From Nitrospira sp. (GTDB lineage: Bacteria; Nitrospirota; Nitrospiria; Nitrospirales; Nitrospiraceae): 7,104 nt of DNA. Below the pieces are notes generated by a model. That model was not told the origin of the DNA. It was given only the letters and a program-made list of their open reading frames with translations, and did not search any database. Position 1 is the first letter of the stretch; each line of letters starts with the position of its first letter. Positions 6,479 through 7,104 of the stretch are shown here, piece after piece. The DNA lies in the NCBI GenBank assembly GCA_025360665.1, contig JANYBU010000190.1:1-7104 (forward strand), read 5' to 3'. The position numbers and the translations under genes are program-made.

Positions 6479-6583
6479 GAGGAGGGAACCGGGTAGGAAG
6501 TTCATTTTGCTCGCGCAACGCGCGGCCTGAGAAGGCCCTCGTTGGACGCGCGCAGTCAGGAACCTCCTACTCGGTTCCTCCTC
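6479..6583. repeat. Long imperfect palindrome (single-hairpin element) between ABC genes
   Basis: Almost the whole stretch folds on itself. The outer stem pairs 6479-6503 with 6560-6583 (one bulged G at 6484, one G-U wobble, one mismatch). An inner stem pairs 6508-6515 with 6547-6554 (one mismatch) and 6516-6520 with 6540-6544. The tip pairs 6524-6528 with 6533-6537 around a GAGA loop, a GNRA tetraloop. It contains no start codon with coding potential and no gene. The purine-rich left arm resembles a Shine-Dalgarno, but no start follows it at a usable distance. It could be a REP/MITE-like dispersed element or an mRNA structure tuning expression of the permease relative to the ATPase. The folding is seen directly; both roles are inferred. 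Confidence 0.7.
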
Positions 6584-6631
6584 GGAGAAGAGGCTCTTGC
6601 CAACCAGAGTGGGGAAGGGGAAAAGGGAACG

Positions 6632-7104
6632 ATGAAGGTGCATCGAATCCATGCGCTGGTGGCGAGACATGTGTACCTCTACCGGCGCAGTTTGCCTCGC
6701 ATGATGGAAATCTTCTATTGGCCGTTTCTGGACCTGGTCATCTGGGGATTCATTACGGTCTACCTCATGAAATTCCAGGGACAGATTCCGGGGGCGGTCA
6801 CGTTCTTTTTGGGGGCATTGATCCTGTGGGATGTGCTGTTCCGAGCCCAGCAGGGGATTACAATTTCGTTCTTGGAGGAGATCTGGTCGAGAAATCTCAT
6901 GAACTTGTTTGCCAGTCCGCTCAAGCCGAGCGAGTTCCTTGCCGCGACGATGGTGATGAGCGTCTTCAAGGTGATCGCTGTGTCTGTGGTGATGGTCGTT
7001 TGCGCGGGTCTGTTCTATTCGTACAACATCTTCGTGATCGGGCTGTGGCTGGTTCCGTTCGTCTTGAATCTCGTGATGACGGGATGGATTATCGGGGTGC
7101 TGAC
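6632..7104 (+). CDS. ABC-2 type transporter permease (3' end missing)
   Basis: This is the membrane subunit of the exporter whose ATPase is encoded just upstream. The frame is open from ATG 6632 to the right edge (157 codons plus two bases), about 60% of the usual 250-270 residues. After a basic, amphipathic start (R5, R12, R18, R19, R23) come four hydrophobic segments at about residues 27-46, 55-72, 102-130 and 131-156. Between the second and third is a polar stretch with E82-E83-I-W-S-R-N and L-F-A-S-P-L-K-P-S-E-F, a cytoplasmic loop pattern typical of ABC-2 permeases of the NodJ/DrrB/YadH kind, where it contacts the ATPase. A-rich/G-rich sequence with AAGGG at 6623-6627 precedes the ATG. 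The 155-nt gap to the ATPase gene is unusually wide for this operon and holds the palindrome. Confidence 0.88.
   Translation, partial: MKVHRIHALVARHVYLYRRSLPRMMEIFYWPFLDLVIWGFITVYLMKFQGQIPGAVTFFLGALILWDVLFRAQQGITISFLEEIWSRNLMNLFASPLKPSEFLAATMVMSVFKVIAVSVVMVVCAGLFYSYNIFVIGLWLVPFVLNLVMTGWIIGVL

Noticed and set aside
6476..6490. Purine-rich AGGAGGAGGG-like stretch after the ABC ATPase stop as a ribosome binding site for a small gene
   Set aside because: No start codon lies at a usable distance, and the stretch is explained as the left arm of the palindrome.
6760..6969. 69-codon minus-strand open frame near the right edge
   Set aside because: It is antisense to the ABC-2 permease, whose open frame, membrane segments and loop motif are convincing.

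Overview
The window carries eight genes, all on the + strand and tightly packed, in moderately GC-rich DNA. Products and order fit a Gram-negative, probably Nitrospira-like (Nitrospirota) bacterium. That placement rests on the overall look of the proteins, not on a marker gene, so it is only moderately certain.

Layout: (1) nt 1-1126, the 3' part of a DegP/HtrA-type periplasmic serine protease, cut by the left edge just upstream of its catalytic His. (2) A strong hairpin at 1138-1176 separates it from tatC (1197-2141), the core Tat translocase subunit. (3) An Mrp/NBP35-type P-loop ATPase with an extra N-terminal cysteine motif (2187-3140). (4) moeA (3154-4452) and mobB (4536-5060), two molybdenum cofactor genes. 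(5) A multiheme NapC/NirT-type cytochrome c gene (5044-5733) that no longer reads through: it has two frameshifts, an in-frame TAA and one damaged heme motif. (6) An ABC transporter ATPase (5748-6476) and, after a 155-nt gap filled mostly by a long imperfect palindrome, the start of its ABC-2 permease (6632 to the right edge).

How the genes fit together: tatC, the Fe-S-type ATPase, moeA and mobB form a plausible set for making and exporting cofactor-loaded molybdoenzymes. MoeA and MobB act late in Moco synthesis, Mrp/NBP35 proteins handle Fe-S clusters, and Tat exports folded cofactor-bearing enzymes. A NapC/NirT cytochrome would normally pass electrons between the quinone pool and a periplasmic (often molybdenum) enzyme. 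Its apparent decay beside intact Moco and Tat genes is the main oddity. The ABC pair at the right looks like a separate export function.

I found no RNA genes, CRISPR arrays, transposases or clear foreign DNA. The most notable items are the decayed, apparently six-heme cytochrome gene, the long palindrome between the ABC genes, and the NBP35-like cysteine motif in the bacterial ATPase.
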